Shown piece by piece: positions 21,501 to 29,775 of a stretch of DNA of 56,468 bases (its first letter is position 1; every line of letters starts with the position of its first letter). The position numbers were made by a program, and so were the translations under genes. The stretch is from the IMG/VR virus record IMGVR_UViG_3300008120_000119, positions 1 through 56,468 of that record, one strand, 5' to 3'. Below the pieces are notes generated by a model that did not search any database, had not been told where the DNA came from, and worked only from the letters and a program-made list of their open reading frames with translations. Source of the stretch: a virus.

Positions 21501-24500
21501 GAAGGTGGATACGCCCAAGCCGCGGATCATGCCTGTCATTACACGGGCGAAGAACACGTTCGATTACGACGATCTTGGCCATGTCACGCAGGTGATGAAT
21601 CAAGCAGATCTGCCGCCGGGGCTTGACCGCCAACACATTGCAGACCAGATCTCTATCGGCAACTGGAATTTCATCGAAGACCGCAACATTCAGAAGGCCA
21701 TCAAAGATCTGGGCTTTGACAGCTTCTTCGTCAAAGAGAAGGGCGTGAAGAACATGGGTATCTTCAACCCGGGAGACGTGAAGGCGCTGTTTAATCGCGG
21801 GTCATACGATCCCACGACCGCAGACATCTCGAAGGCAGACGGCGGGAGGATCAGCGCCGACGATATCCGACAAAAATTAAAGAACGCCTTTAACTTTGCA
21901 GGCGGTGGCGGTGTGGGGCTCCGGGGCGCTATGCGTGGTCTTGAGGCCGTGCAGTCTGGGGCGGACAAGGCCAAGCCCGCGGTCAGCCGCATCGATATGA
22001 GCTACAAGGACGTCACCAAGCGCGTTCCTGAGCTCACAGAGGCCGCCAAGAAGGTCGAGGCTGGTGAGATGAACGCCGAGGAGTACGCGGGCCTTGTGGG
22101 CGAGGTAAAGCCCGTGGAGCCCTATGCATTCGTTCCGCAGCCGGCCAGCGCAGAAGACGCCATGCGTGCGCTGACTGAGAACAAGCGCCCGATGTTTGGT
22201 AAGACCGGAGAGCTCAAGCCTGGGGAGCGCGCAGACCTGCGCCTCGATATCCCTGCCTATAAAGACCATGGGGTCTGGATCAACTCGATCCACCGTGCGA
22301 GTGGCCCGACAGTCTATGGTTCGGTCTCTTCGGTGAAGAATGCCACCATGATTGGTGCGCCTGAAAAGGCTCTGAAGGTCGCGACCGGCCAGACGCCGAA
22401 GTCTCCATTTGCGGTGATCCGCGGCGAGTGGAACCCGGTCAGCGAAGAGGAGGCGGTGGCCAAGGCGCAGCTCTACATGCAGAGCCCCGAGTGGGTGCAG
22501 GTGGGTTACGACCCCGAGCGCGCTGGATACTTCTACGATCGCAAGACACGCAAGCCCGTGACCGCGGCCGAGGAGGTGCTACAGATCGGCCCGCTCGTAC
22601 TGGCCAAGAAGCCGAAGTTCTCGGACGTGAAAGATCAGAAGTTCGCAGAAGGTGGCGCCACGTCGAACACCCTCCTGGAGCGCCTGCGGAGGTACAAAGT
22701 CGGCGGGGCAGTCTCGGGGGCCCAGAAAGGTCTGAAAGCCGTCTCGAAGTCAACGAAATCCGCTAAGCCCGCCAAGGCAACAGAGCCAGCCAAGACTGAG
22801 TCCGTCATTGAGGACTGGCAGTGGCGACCCAACGAGCAGGTCACCGCCGAGGTGGGGCTCAAAGAGGTGCCCGACTACATCCAGGGCGGATATGGCGAGT
22901 TCATGAAGGGCCAGCAGAAGCGAGCCCAGGCAGGCCAGATGGGCGTGCGCGACCTCATCAAGGCCTACACCATCACCCGGTCTAGCGTGAACCGCTCCGG
23001 TTTGCCACGAGACACGGCCACTAAGACGGGAATGAAGATCCCTCAGACAGATGGTCTTGTCCGCCCCGAGGGCGCCTTTGCCGAGTGGCTGGGGTCCAAG
23101 CAGGGGCAGAACTATCTGAAGGCAGCAGACCGCGGCGAGATCGACGAGAAGGCGATTGCCGACTTGCAGACGAAGTTTGCCCCCTTCGGTATGGCATCGG
23201 TCCTGGCAGACGACATGCGCTGGGCGGTGAAGAATGCGCCCACTCTAGCGTCGAACCTGTCGCAGACCATCATCGGTGACCCGCAGACATATCGGTCGGT
23301 CTCCCAGCAGCTCCAGGGCATCGGTCCGGCTAAATCAGGGTTCCTCGGGTCACTCGTTGGCCGCGGCGACTTCCCCACGCTCGATGCCCGTCAGCTTCGG
23401 TTGCACACGGGGGCAGGCGGTGCAGAGGCCTCGAAGTTCATGCGGCGCCGCGGTGGCTTGGGCGGTGAGCAGGCAGTCGGCCGGCTGGCTGGTCGCCAGG
23501 AAGAGATGGGCCTGGATATCGACCCGTCACTCAATCCCTTCTATCAGCACCTGACGCACCACGCCGTGTGGGACAAGGTGGCCGACGAGCAGACCACGCA
23601 CGACGATCTTGTGCGGGCCATGATGGGTTACAAGGACGGCGGTGAGGTAAAGCTCTCCAGAGGGGGCGGAGACCTCTTGGGGCGCATGGAAAAGGGCCTA
23701 AGAGCGGCGCAAAAGGGCACCGAGAAGAAAGCTAAGAAGGATAAGCCGCCACCGAAATTTGAACCGGCCCCGGCTATTCCCAAAGAGCAGATTCGGAGCA
23801 TGGCTGAGCGTATCGCGCAGCAGACAACCGGCGAGTTTGTCCGCCAGAACCCGAAGACCACTCAGAACCCGGAAGGGCTCTCAAAGGTTCAGTTCGAGCG
23901 GACGAAGGCCGTCAAGCCGAACATCAAGTACAACGTCCCCCAAAAGGATGCGCCGGTCGTTGATATCGAAAAGTACAAGGATTACCTGCTTGTAGGTGTT
24001 CCTGGAGACATCACACCTGGAGGCGTCATTCGTACTGACCCCGTTGATTTAAAGCCACGCGCCACGCAAGAGTTACTTGGCATCGATGACGTAGAGTTTG
24101 AGACGCCGGTAGGAATGTATGGTGGCAGCCGTTACGGGCAAGAAAGTGTGTTCCCCGAAGGGCTCGAAGCTTTCTGGGCCTCTGGTTTGAGTCCTGCACG
24201 TGCGCTGCAAAACTCAATAACCAGATTTTCTGAAGCGGAGGGCGGCCGTCCGGTTCTGGGCATGTTCTCTAAGATGAGTCGGCCGGCTTCTTCATTCTCT
24301 GGTCACTTAATGGAGGGTTTGCTGGAGTACCAGCACCCAGAGAGACTGCCTAAAGCGAAGATACGAGAGCTTAATGAAATTGTGCGACGTGGCACGCCAA
24401 GCAAACAATTCCCAAACTTTGTAGGGTTTGAAGATCCGGAAAAGATGCGGGTGCAAGCAATGCAGGACGGTAAGTTGAGGACGCACATAAACAACGTATT

Positions 24501-24954
24501 GACAATGTCTACGTTGAATAAGCAGCTAGGCCTGGACCCCAAAAAAGGATTGCGATCTGGGCTAGATGTCTCGGCGGCAATGACAATCCCTGAGCTTTCA
24601 GGGCTTGAGGTGGGGGCTAGTGGATATTCGTTAGGTCGCATGGTTCCTGGCGCTGATTTAAGGTTAAGCGCTCACCCAACGTACTCGCAAGACATTTCCG
24701 GTGAATTTCTGGGACGTACGCCTTATCACATTCCGTATGAGCTAGCGTACCCCCGGACTGCACATTTTGTGCGCGAAAACATTCCCCGTGGAGAGCTGTT
24801 TAACACCATGAAGGGCACGGGCATGAAAGAGCAGATCGACCAGCAATATATTGATCAGATCAAGCTCTACCAGCAGTACATGAAAGAATTGACGGGTCGC
24901 AAGAAGGGTGGGCTCGCCACAATCAAAAAAGCGAAGGTGAAAAATGGCAACTGA
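18580..24954 (+). CDS. Giant polyvalent protein with several LPD-type domains, ART-like and HhH-like modules (2124 aa)
   Basis: Modules by eye are as follows. An N-terminal helical region (1-270). A large polyvalent-protein domain (about 290-730) with FVEEIQSDWGQ near 473. An ADP-ribosyltransferase-like module (about 920-1070) with YYHATQAPEDF and GFDSFFVKEKG. A module with RLDIPAYKDHGVWI and QIGPLVLAKKPK (1220-1340). A helix-hairpin-helix-like module (1400-1670) with GIGPAKSGFLGSL and FPTLDARQLRLH. A C-terminal LPD-like module (1725-2100). Gly-Gly/Lys-rich linkers separate them. Known polyvalent proteins are packaged and delivered to the host, which suits a gene beside the portal. It overlaps the portal start by 11 bases. 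Confidence 0.75.
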   Translation: MTEDDIRLAMELFGGKGYKDPLNKYNRSREIPPAPTGRRSALDAARFPKVGRGTEVYGIEDELQESERKSREATIAGLDPLEQLQAIGEGGRAVGQGLVAGVLQPFAQVMGVPADKFFNAAIDFPETEGGKAYARKGADAALGFFDAMSESPLGPVLSKIPMSPYSPASAQAIDTGLMAAGKGLKLAGQQAKQAGRQTLEAGKDLAQAARAEFATPPTGAVQLQTQQATRNPLGMYSQAEQVALNLAQEKGTGNQFLAQISKAPGVKPAELEWTGLADFLKSKGDKPVTKAEIQQHLDANRVQVQEVQLSGTVPYNRVRTVEDQIPEGFHYEEVLDRDGEPTGMMRIYDSDGDLVSESSDPEQLMRRAGLKYEETEPDAKYGEWQLPGGYNYREVLLTLPQKVEKGFTTPNGAFFSEADLENPVVRSTAEKIGLSPAFRNVGTVYESPHFDQPNVLAHMRLNDRLDADGNRVLFVEEIQSDWGQQGREKGFAIKETPWDDPEYKAARARSTELLNEYNRNNDDLIRQNEIRPLLDEARRLEHSFLGKRGAPPAPFVQNTEDWVNLSLKRLITDAVNNGYKKVAFINGDQSAARYDLSKHVDELYYMPKSNTLVATKNGQEAFNQRVPADKLADYIGKDAAEKLLVAPGPGPQNLSGSSIRKLSGVDLKVGGEGMKKFYDQIVPATANKLLKKLGGGKLEPLKIGDNEQLGFTITPEMVELVKKQGLPMFAGGGAITMAKGGEAELDNYALAEAEMQQEIEDALAYEKLNRLLRETEAKLREGLITPEEAVPLMGGLNAYEIARLYGLPTDDYVRPQLSSDNPEQHYDLMLSPEKLSHMARRHRDYDRRMKQHEYGPDSEEVEVNLAIGGGAFKGMKQGLQRAAKGPGKTEDPAKKASKAQRREVRVQKNLEAYMGSKEKPKTYYHATQAPEDFEAFDLEKRPTKRSAAAVFVTPSTNWANDWAVDELADMDLLEKVDTPKPRIMPVITRAKNTFDYDDLGHVTQVMNQADLPPGLDRQHIADQISIGNWNFIEDRNIQKAIKDLGFDSFFVKEKGVKNMGIFNPGDVKALFNRGSYDPTTADISKADGGRISADDIRQKLKNAFNFAGGGGVGLRGAMRGLEAVQSGADKAKPAVSRIDMSYKDVTKRVPELTEAAKKVEAGEMNAEEYAGLVGEVKPVEPYAFVPQPASAEDAMRALTENKRPMFGKTGELKPGERADLRLDIPAYKDHGVWINSIHRASGPTVYGSVSSVKNATMIGAPEKALKVATGQTPKSPFAVIRGEWNPVSEEEAVAKAQLYMQSPEWVQVGYDPERAGYFYDRKTRKPVTAAEEVLQIGPLVLAKKPKFSDVKDQKFAEGGATSNTLLERLRRYKVGGAVSGAQKGLKAVSKSTKSAKPAKATEPAKTESVIEDWQWRPNEQVTAEVGLKEVPDYIQGGYGEFMKGQQKRAQAGQMGVRDLIKAYTITRSSVNRSGLPRDTATKTGMKIPQTDGLVRPEGAFAEWLGSKQGQNYLKAADRGEIDEKAIADLQTKFAPFGMASVLADDMRWAVKNAPTLASNLSQTIIGDPQTYRSVSQQLQGIGPAKSGFLGSLVGRGDFPTLDARQLRLHTGAGGAEASKFMRRRGGLGGEQAVGRLAGRQEEMGLDIDPSLNPFYQHLTHHAVWDKVADEQTTHDDLVRAMMGYKDGGEVKLSRGGGDLLGRMEKGLRAAQKGTEKKAKKDKPPPKFEPAPAIPKEQIRSMAERIAQQTTGEFVRQNPKTTQNPEGLSKVQFERTKAVKPNIKYNVPQKDAPVVDIEKYKDYLLVGVPGDITPGGVIRTDPVDLKPRATQELLGIDDVEFETPVGMYGGSRYGQESVFPEGLEAFWASGLSPARALQNSITRFSEAEGGRPVLGMFSKMSRPASSFSGHLMEGLLEYQHPERLPKAKIRELNEIVRRGTPSKQFPNFVGFEDPEKMRVQAMQDGKLRTHINNVLTMSTLNKQLGLDPKKGLRSGLDVSAAMTIPELSGLEVGASGYSLGRMVPGADLRLSAHPTYSQDISGEFLGRTPYHIPYELAYPRTAHFVRENIPRGELFNTMKGTGMKEQIDQQYIDQIKLYQQYMKELTGRKKGGLATIKKAKVKNGN

Positions 24955-27496
24955 ATTCCCGATTGATCAAGAAGCCGACCGCTTCATTCCTGGAATCCCT
25001 GGGCAGCAGCCCGAAGAGGAGGAAGAGGGCGCCGAGCTTGAGCTAGTTCTCGACGATTCCGAGCTCGAAGAGCTGCCAGACGGCTCTGTGGTGGTCAAAA
25101 TGGACACCCAGGGGCCCATGGAGAACGAAGATTTCTACCAAAACCTCGCAGATTCTGACGTTCTGGACTCCTACGACCTGTCCGTGATGGCCATGAAGTA
25201 CATCGAGCTGGCCGAAAAGGACAAAAAAGCCCGTGAGCAGCGCGATAAGCAGTACGAAGAGGGCATCCGCCGCACCGGACTGGGCAACGACGCACCTGGG
25301 GGCGCGAATTTCAACGGCGCCAGCAAGGTCGTACACCCCGTAATGGCCGAAGCCTGCGTCGATTTCGCTGCCCGCGCCATTAAAGAGCTGTTTCCGCCCG
25401 ATGGTCCGACCAAAACGAAGATCCTGGGCGACGTCACAGAAGACAAAGTGCAGATCGCCGAGCGCAAACGCGACTGGTTTAACTGGCAGATCACCGAGCA
25501 GATCGAAGAATTTCGCGATGAAGAGGAGCAGATGCTCACGCAACTGCCTCTTGGGGGCTCCCAGTTCCTGAAGTTCTGGTACGACGAGCAGAAGCGCCGG
25601 CCGTGTATGCAATTCCTGCCGATCGACAACATTTTGCTGCCCTATTCCAGCGGAAACTTCTACACCTCGCCCCGCGTGACTGAGGTCGACGACATTTCCG
25701 AGTACGAATACAAGCGTCGGATCTCTTCTGGCCTGTATCGGGACATCTCTTACATCCGCGCCAGCATGGACCCGGAGCAGACCGGTCCTCAAAAGGCCAC
25801 CGACAAGGTCGAAGGCAAGTCTCAGAACGATAACGAAGACGGCACGCGCCGCATGTACCACATCTATACGTGGCTAGAGCTCGAAGATGACAAGTACAGC
25901 AAGGGTGAGCTCGCTCCCTACATTTTGATGATCGATGAGATGGAGAACGAGATCGTCGGTCTGTACCGGAACTGGGAAGAGGGCGACCAAACGATGACCA
26001 AGCTCGACTGGATCGTCGAGTACAAGTTCATTCCCTGGCGTGGCGCTTACGCTGTTGGCCTGCCGCACCTGATTGGCGGGCTGTCTGCTGCACTGACGGG
26101 TGCGCTGCGGGCGCTTCTGGACTCCGCGCACATCAATAACGCAGCCACCATGCTGAAACTTAAGGGGGCGAAGGTCTCCGGCCAGTCCCAGCAGGTTGAA
26201 GTCACCCAGGTGGCGGAGATTGAGGCGGCCCCAGGCGTGGATGACATCCGCAAAGTGGCGATGCCCATGCCATTTAACCCGCCCAGCCCGGTGCTTTTTC
26301 AGCTCTTAGGCTGGCTCACGACGTCCGCTAAGGGGGTAGTGACCACCGCGGAAGAAAAGATCGCTGACGTCAATTCTCAGACCCCTGTGGGCACGACTCA
26401 GGCCCTCATTGAGCAGGGCGCAGCAGTTTTCTCGTCCATTCACGCCCGATTGCACGAGTCGCAGGCCCGCGTACTGAAGATTCTGTCGCGAATCAACCGC
26501 TGGTACCTCGATGACATGCGTCGCACCGAGGTGGTGGAGGACCTGGAGGTTAAGCGTGAGGATTTCGCCCGGGTAACGGACGTGATTCCGGTCTCAGACC
26601 CGCATATCTTCTCGGAAACGCAGCGGATGGCCCAAACCCAGGCGGTTATGGCCATGATGAAAGAGAATCCGGACCTATTCAACCGCAAGGCGGTGGTCAC
26701 GCGGTTCTTAAAGCAGATCAAGGTGCCGAACATCAACGAATTGATGCCGGATACGCCCGCCCCCACCAAGATGGACGCTGCCAACGAGAACGTGGCCATG
26801 GCGATCGGGCAGGCTGCCTATGCTTACCCCGAGCAGGACCATCTGGCACACATTCAGGCGCACCTGGACTTCGCTAAGAGCCCGATCTTCGGTGGCAACC
26901 CCATCATTGCGCCTGCATACCTGCCCAAGGCGGCCGAGCACATCAAGCAGCACATGGTCCTGTGGTATCTGAACCGCATGACTGGGTACGCCCAGAAAGC
27001 TTTAGACGCAAAGCTTGGCGATTACGACCTGTTAAGCGACCCCAAAGACGTGGACAAGATCTTCGCCCTGGCCTCGCAGCACGTCGAGATCGACGCCGAC
27101 GAGACTCTGAAGGGCGTGATGCCTGTCGTCATGAAGATGGTCCAGCAGGCGCAGCAGTTCAAGCCGAAACCTCCAATGACTCCCGAGACGCAGGTTCTCT
27201 TGCAGACCTCGATGGCAGAGACGCAGCGCCGTCAGGCCCGCGACGAGGCAGAAATGCAGCTCAAGTCTCAAGAGATGGAGATGGACACGCAGCTGGCGTT
27301 GAAGAAGCAGGCCGACGACATGCAGCTCGCCATGGAAGAGTTGCAATTGAAGCTGGCCATTGCTACCGGCGACCAGGAAACAAAAGAACGCATCGAAACC
27401 GCACGTCTAACACGGGATGCGGCCCGTCTGTCTTTGGATAAGGAAAAGACCGTGTTGGACATCAACCTTAAAGGAGGCCCAAATGGCTACCAGTGA
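24944..27496 (+). CDS. Portal protein, podovirus type (850 aa)
   Basis: It would form the dodecameric DNA gate at the capsid vertex. It has an acidic N-terminus, then GANFNGASKVVHPVMAEA, a core with PIDNILLPY, and the later segment ADVNSQTPVGTTQALIEQG, and it ends in a long charged coiled-coil (about 755-840). The size (about 850) and layout fit the large portals of P22-like and related environmental podoviruses. A barrel-forming C-terminal helix is typical of these. It starts at ATG 24944 inside the end of the polyvalent gene, suggesting coupled translation. Confidence 0.85.
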   Translation: MATEFPIDQEADRFIPGIPGQQPEEEEEGAELELVLDDSELEELPDGSVVVKMDTQGPMENEDFYQNLADSDVLDSYDLSVMAMKYIELAEKDKKAREQRDKQYEEGIRRTGLGNDAPGGANFNGASKVVHPVMAEACVDFAARAIKELFPPDGPTKTKILGDVTEDKVQIAERKRDWFNWQITEQIEEFRDEEEQMLTQLPLGGSQFLKFWYDEQKRRPCMQFLPIDNILLPYSSGNFYTSPRVTEVDDISEYEYKRRISSGLYRDISYIRASMDPEQTGPQKATDKVEGKSQNDNEDGTRRMYHIYTWLELEDDKYSKGELAPYILMIDEMENEIVGLYRNWEEGDQTMTKLDWIVEYKFIPWRGAYAVGLPHLIGGLSAALTGALRALLDSAHINNAATMLKLKGAKVSGQSQQVEVTQVAEIEAAPGVDDIRKVAMPMPFNPPSPVLFQLLGWLTTSAKGVVTTAEEKIADVNSQTPVGTTQALIEQGAAVFSSIHARLHESQARVLKILSRINRWYLDDMRRTEVVEDLEVKREDFARVTDVIPVSDPHIFSETQRMAQTQAVMAMMKENPDLFNRKAVVTRFLKQIKVPNINELMPDTPAPTKMDAANENVAMAIGQAAYAYPEQDHLAHIQAHLDFAKSPIFGGNPIIAPAYLPKAAEHIKQHMVLWYLNRMTGYAQKALDAKLGDYDLLSDPKDVDKIFALASQHVEIDADETLKGVMPVVMKMVQQAQQFKPKPPMTPETQVLLQTSMAETQRRQARDEAEMQLKSQEMEMDTQLALKKQADDMQLAMEELQLKLAIATGDQETKERIETARLTRDAARLSLDKEKTVLDINLKGGPNGYQ

Positions 27497-27638
27497 TCAA
27501 GAGCAAAAGAGCGTACTCGTCAACCAGCACAAGCGGATTGCGATGGGCGCACCTATCAACGGCCAGTCCATGCAGGGCAAGGGCGAGCCACAACAAAACA
27601 AGGGAGGAGCCTTATCGCAGGTAAAAACTAAAAAGTGA
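27483..27638 (+). CDS. Small Gln/Lys-rich hypothetical protein (51 aa)
   Basis: ATG 27483 with GGAGG 5 bases upstream, overlapping the portal stop. Polar, with Gln, Gly and Lys (MQGKGEPQQNKGGALSQ), probably unstructured. Coupled by GTGA to the next gene. It may be a head-assembly accessory; no family recognised. Confidence 0.55.
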   Translation: MATSDQEQKSVLVNQHKRIAMGAPINGQSMQGKGEPQQNKGGALSQVKTKK

Positions 27639-27826
27639 GAAGTAGAACCCTAGGTGACTTAATTGGCGCTTTGAAGGCCTCGCAGAGTGAAATAGCTCTG
27701 TCCCTGGCTCGTGGCAACGTGACGACCTGGGAGGCGTATCAAAGGCTGGTGGGGAAGCATGATGGGCTGGAAGAAGCCCTGACAATACTTAATAACCTTC
27801 TAAAGGAAGACAATGAAAATGAGTGA
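27635..27826 (+). CDS. Small hypothetical protein (63 aa), GTG start
   Basis: GTG 27635 overlaps the previous stop. Helical (LGDLIGALKASQSEIALSLA, EAYQRLVGKHDGLEEALTIL) with an acidic tail. It resembles small proteins found between portal and scaffold in related phages; role unknown. Confidence 0.55.
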   Translation: MRSRTLGDLIGALKASQSEIALSLARGNVTTWEAYQRLVGKHDGLEEALTILNNLLKEDNENE

Positions 27827-28250
27827 ACCGGTAGCTTCTAACGAAGCTGAGTTGGCTTGGGCATTTCCGAGCGTAGAACCCGGAGCAAAACCATTAGGTG
27901 GACGTATTCTGGTGCAATTGCGCCGGACGAAGAAGAAGACCACGAGTGCCGGGATTTTGTTGGTTGAAGAAACCAAAGAAACCGAGAAGTGGAACAACAT
28001 GGTCGCCAAAGTCATTGAGATCGGACCCCTGGCATTCCGCCATCGGGACACGATGCAGGCTTGGCCCGAAGGATCTTGGTGCGAGCCGGGTGATTACATC
28101 CGCGTGCCCAAGTGGGGCGGCGACCGCTGGGAAGTCAAAGTACCGGGTGATGATGACCTGGAAGACCCAGCACTGTTCATGATTCTCAACGATCACGAGG
28201 TCATCGCAAAGGTGACGGGTGATCCCCTGGCAATGAGGGCCTTCATATGA
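27813..28250 (+). CDS. GroES-like co-chaperonin (145 aa)
   Basis: The core matches GroES/Cpn10: PLGGRILVQLRR as first strand, then a mobile-loop-like segment TSAGILLVEE (residues 44-53) with the hydrophobic tripeptide ILL that in GroES touches GroEL. WNNMVAKVIEIGPL, EPGDYIRVPKWGG and LFMILNDHEVIAKV follow. It is longer than E. coli GroES (97) by an N-terminal arm and a central insertion (FRHRDTMQAW). T4 gp31 is the classic phage analogue needed to fold capsid protein; here the gene sits just before scaffold and capsid. ATG 27819 is an alternative start. Confidence 0.75.
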   Translation: MKMSEPVASNEAELAWAFPSVEPGAKPLGGRILVQLRRTKKKTTSAGILLVEETKETEKWNNMVAKVIEIGPLAFRHRDTMQAWPEGSWCEPGDYIRVPKWGGDRWEVKVPGDDDLEDPALFMILNDHEVIAKVTGDPLAMRAFI

Positions 28251-29206
28251 GCGAAGAAAACAAAGACGAGAAGATCTCCGTTACCGAGGAGAAAGACGGT
28301 TCGGTCGTGGTCGAGCTGCCCGACAGCATTCCGTCGCCTGAAAACGACGACCAGGATGCTCCCGACGCAGACGATTCCAAAGCAGAGGCTGCACAGGACG
28401 ACGACGACGCCGACCAACCCGATGACACCGACGCGGTACGCGAAGCCCGCAGAGCTCGCCGCAAGGCCAAGAAAGAGCACATGAAGCGGGTGCGGGAGGA
28501 GAAGGACCAGAACTACCTTCTGCTTCAGCGGCAGAACCAAGAGCTCATGGAGCGCCTTGCGAACCTGGAGCGCAAGAACGTGTCCGCGGAGCTTGCACGG
28601 TTCGATGCGGCCATTTCCGAAGAAGAGCGCCGGGTTATGTTCGCCCAGCGCAAGATGCAAGAGGCAACCGACGCATCTGATGGCCAAGCTTTCATCAAGG
28701 CTCAAGAGGCTTGGTATGAGTCCCGCAAGCGCCTGGAATCCATGAAGGCGATCAAGCAGCGTGCAAATGAAAGCGCCGCCCAGCAAACCGGTGCGGTTAA
28801 TCCCAGGCTGCAAAAATATGCATCTGAATGGATGTCACGCAATACTTGGTACGACACAGATTTAAAAGATACCGACAGTCGTATTGCGAAGGTAATCGAT
28901 GAGCAATTAAGCGAAGAAGGTTGGAATCCCGAGACGAAAGATTATTGGGATGAATTTGACAAACGCTTGCAAAATCGGTTACCGCATCTATACAATGATT
29001 CCGATGACGAACAACCAAGGAGGCGTCCCCGTAGCGTAGTGACCGGTTCCGGTCGAGAAGCAACACCATCCCGCGGCGGAAACGTTTTCACCATCTCTCC
29101 GGAGCAGGTGAGGGCGATTAAAGAAGCCGGTATGTGGGATAACCCGGAACAAAGAAATCGCATGATTAAACGGTATGCACTCGAAGCTAAAAAATATAGG
29201 GGATAA
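28247..29206 (+). CDS. Scaffold-like capsid assembly protein (319 aa)
   Basis: Very acidic N-terminus (residues 20-65, many Asp), then a long coiled-coil (about 68-185) with basic start (RRARRKAKKEHMKRVREEK), and a C-terminal region with TISPEQVRAIKEAGMWDN and a basic end. Highly charged helical proteins just upstream of the capsid gene are usually scaffolds that guide procapsid assembly. ATG 28247 overlaps the co-chaperonin stop. Assignment by position and composition. Confidence 0.7.
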   Translation: MSEENKDEKISVTEEKDGSVVVELPDSIPSPENDDQDAPDADDSKAEAAQDDDDADQPDDTDAVREARRARRKAKKEHMKRVREEKDQNYLLLQRQNQELMERLANLERKNVSAELARFDAAISEEERRVMFAQRKMQEATDASDGQAFIKAQEAWYESRKRLESMKAIKQRANESAAQQTGAVNPRLQKYASEWMSRNTWYDTDLKDTDSRIAKVIDEQLSEEGWNPETKDYWDEFDKRLQNRLPHLYNDSDDEQPRRRPRSVVTGSGREATPSRGGNVFTISPEQVRAIKEAGMWDNPEQRNRMIKRYALEAKKYRG

Positions 29207-29211
29207 AAACC

Positions 29212-29754
29212 ATGGATTCACGTCTTAAAAAATCACTTTCCGCCGGTGGACGCGAAACTCGTGCTAGCGAGGACGCTGAAAGAAAACCCCCGGAGGAAAA
29301 GTTCATGTCAGCGCAGGAACGTCGCAAGGCGTGGAGCGATGAGTGGACACAAAGCGCACTGCCAAAGACCCCCGAGATTCCCGGGTGGCACCTTTGCTGG
29401 TTATCGACCACCAACAGTTACGACAGCATCGACAAGAGGATGCGTCTCGGTTACGTGCCCGTGAAAGCGGATGAGTTAACTGGGTTCGACACCTATCGCG
29501 TCAAGTCTGGCGAGAACATCGGTTTTATTGCGTGTAATGAGATGGTTCTGTACAAGATTCCTATGGACCTTTACCAGGACGTCATGCTGCAAATGCATCA
29601 TGAAAAGCCCATGGAAGAGGCCGATAAGATCCGCGTGCAAGCAGAGAACCTTCAGGGTATGCGCGATAGCTCAGGCAAGTCCCTGGGGCAGGTTGAAGGC
29701 GAAGGCTTTGGCGATTTAGACCGAGATGTTAAAACTCCCGTATTTATCGGGTAA
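29212..29754 (+). CDS. Hypothetical head-region protein (180 aa)
   Basis: A basic polar N-terminus, then a compact domain (residues 60-130) with PGWHLCWLSTTNSYDSIDKR and YRVKSGENIGFIACNEMVLY. Found between scaffold and capsid genes in related phages as far as I recall; function not established. It starts 5 bases after the scaffold stop. Confidence 0.6.
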   Translation: MDSRLKKSLSAGGRETRASEDAERKPPEEKFMSAQERRKAWSDEWTQSALPKTPEIPGWHLCWLSTTNSYDSIDKRMRLGYVPVKADELTGFDTYRVKSGENIGFIACNEMVLYKIPMDLYQDVMLQMHHEKPMEEADKIRVQAENLQGMRDSSGKSLGQVEGEGFGDLDRDVKTPVFIG

Positions 29755-29775
29755 TTTAATTTAAGGAGAATTGCT

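Noticed and set aside
25043-25861. Long minus-strand ORF (272 codons) inside the portal gene
   Set aside because: Shadow frame of a codon-biased GC-rich gene; no ribosome site, no operon partner and a low-complexity Val/Leu-rich product.
28193-28813. Minus-strand ORF (206 codons) opposite the scaffold gene
   Set aside because: Mirror of acidic Asp/Glu codons giving Val/Leu repeats; not coding in appearance.
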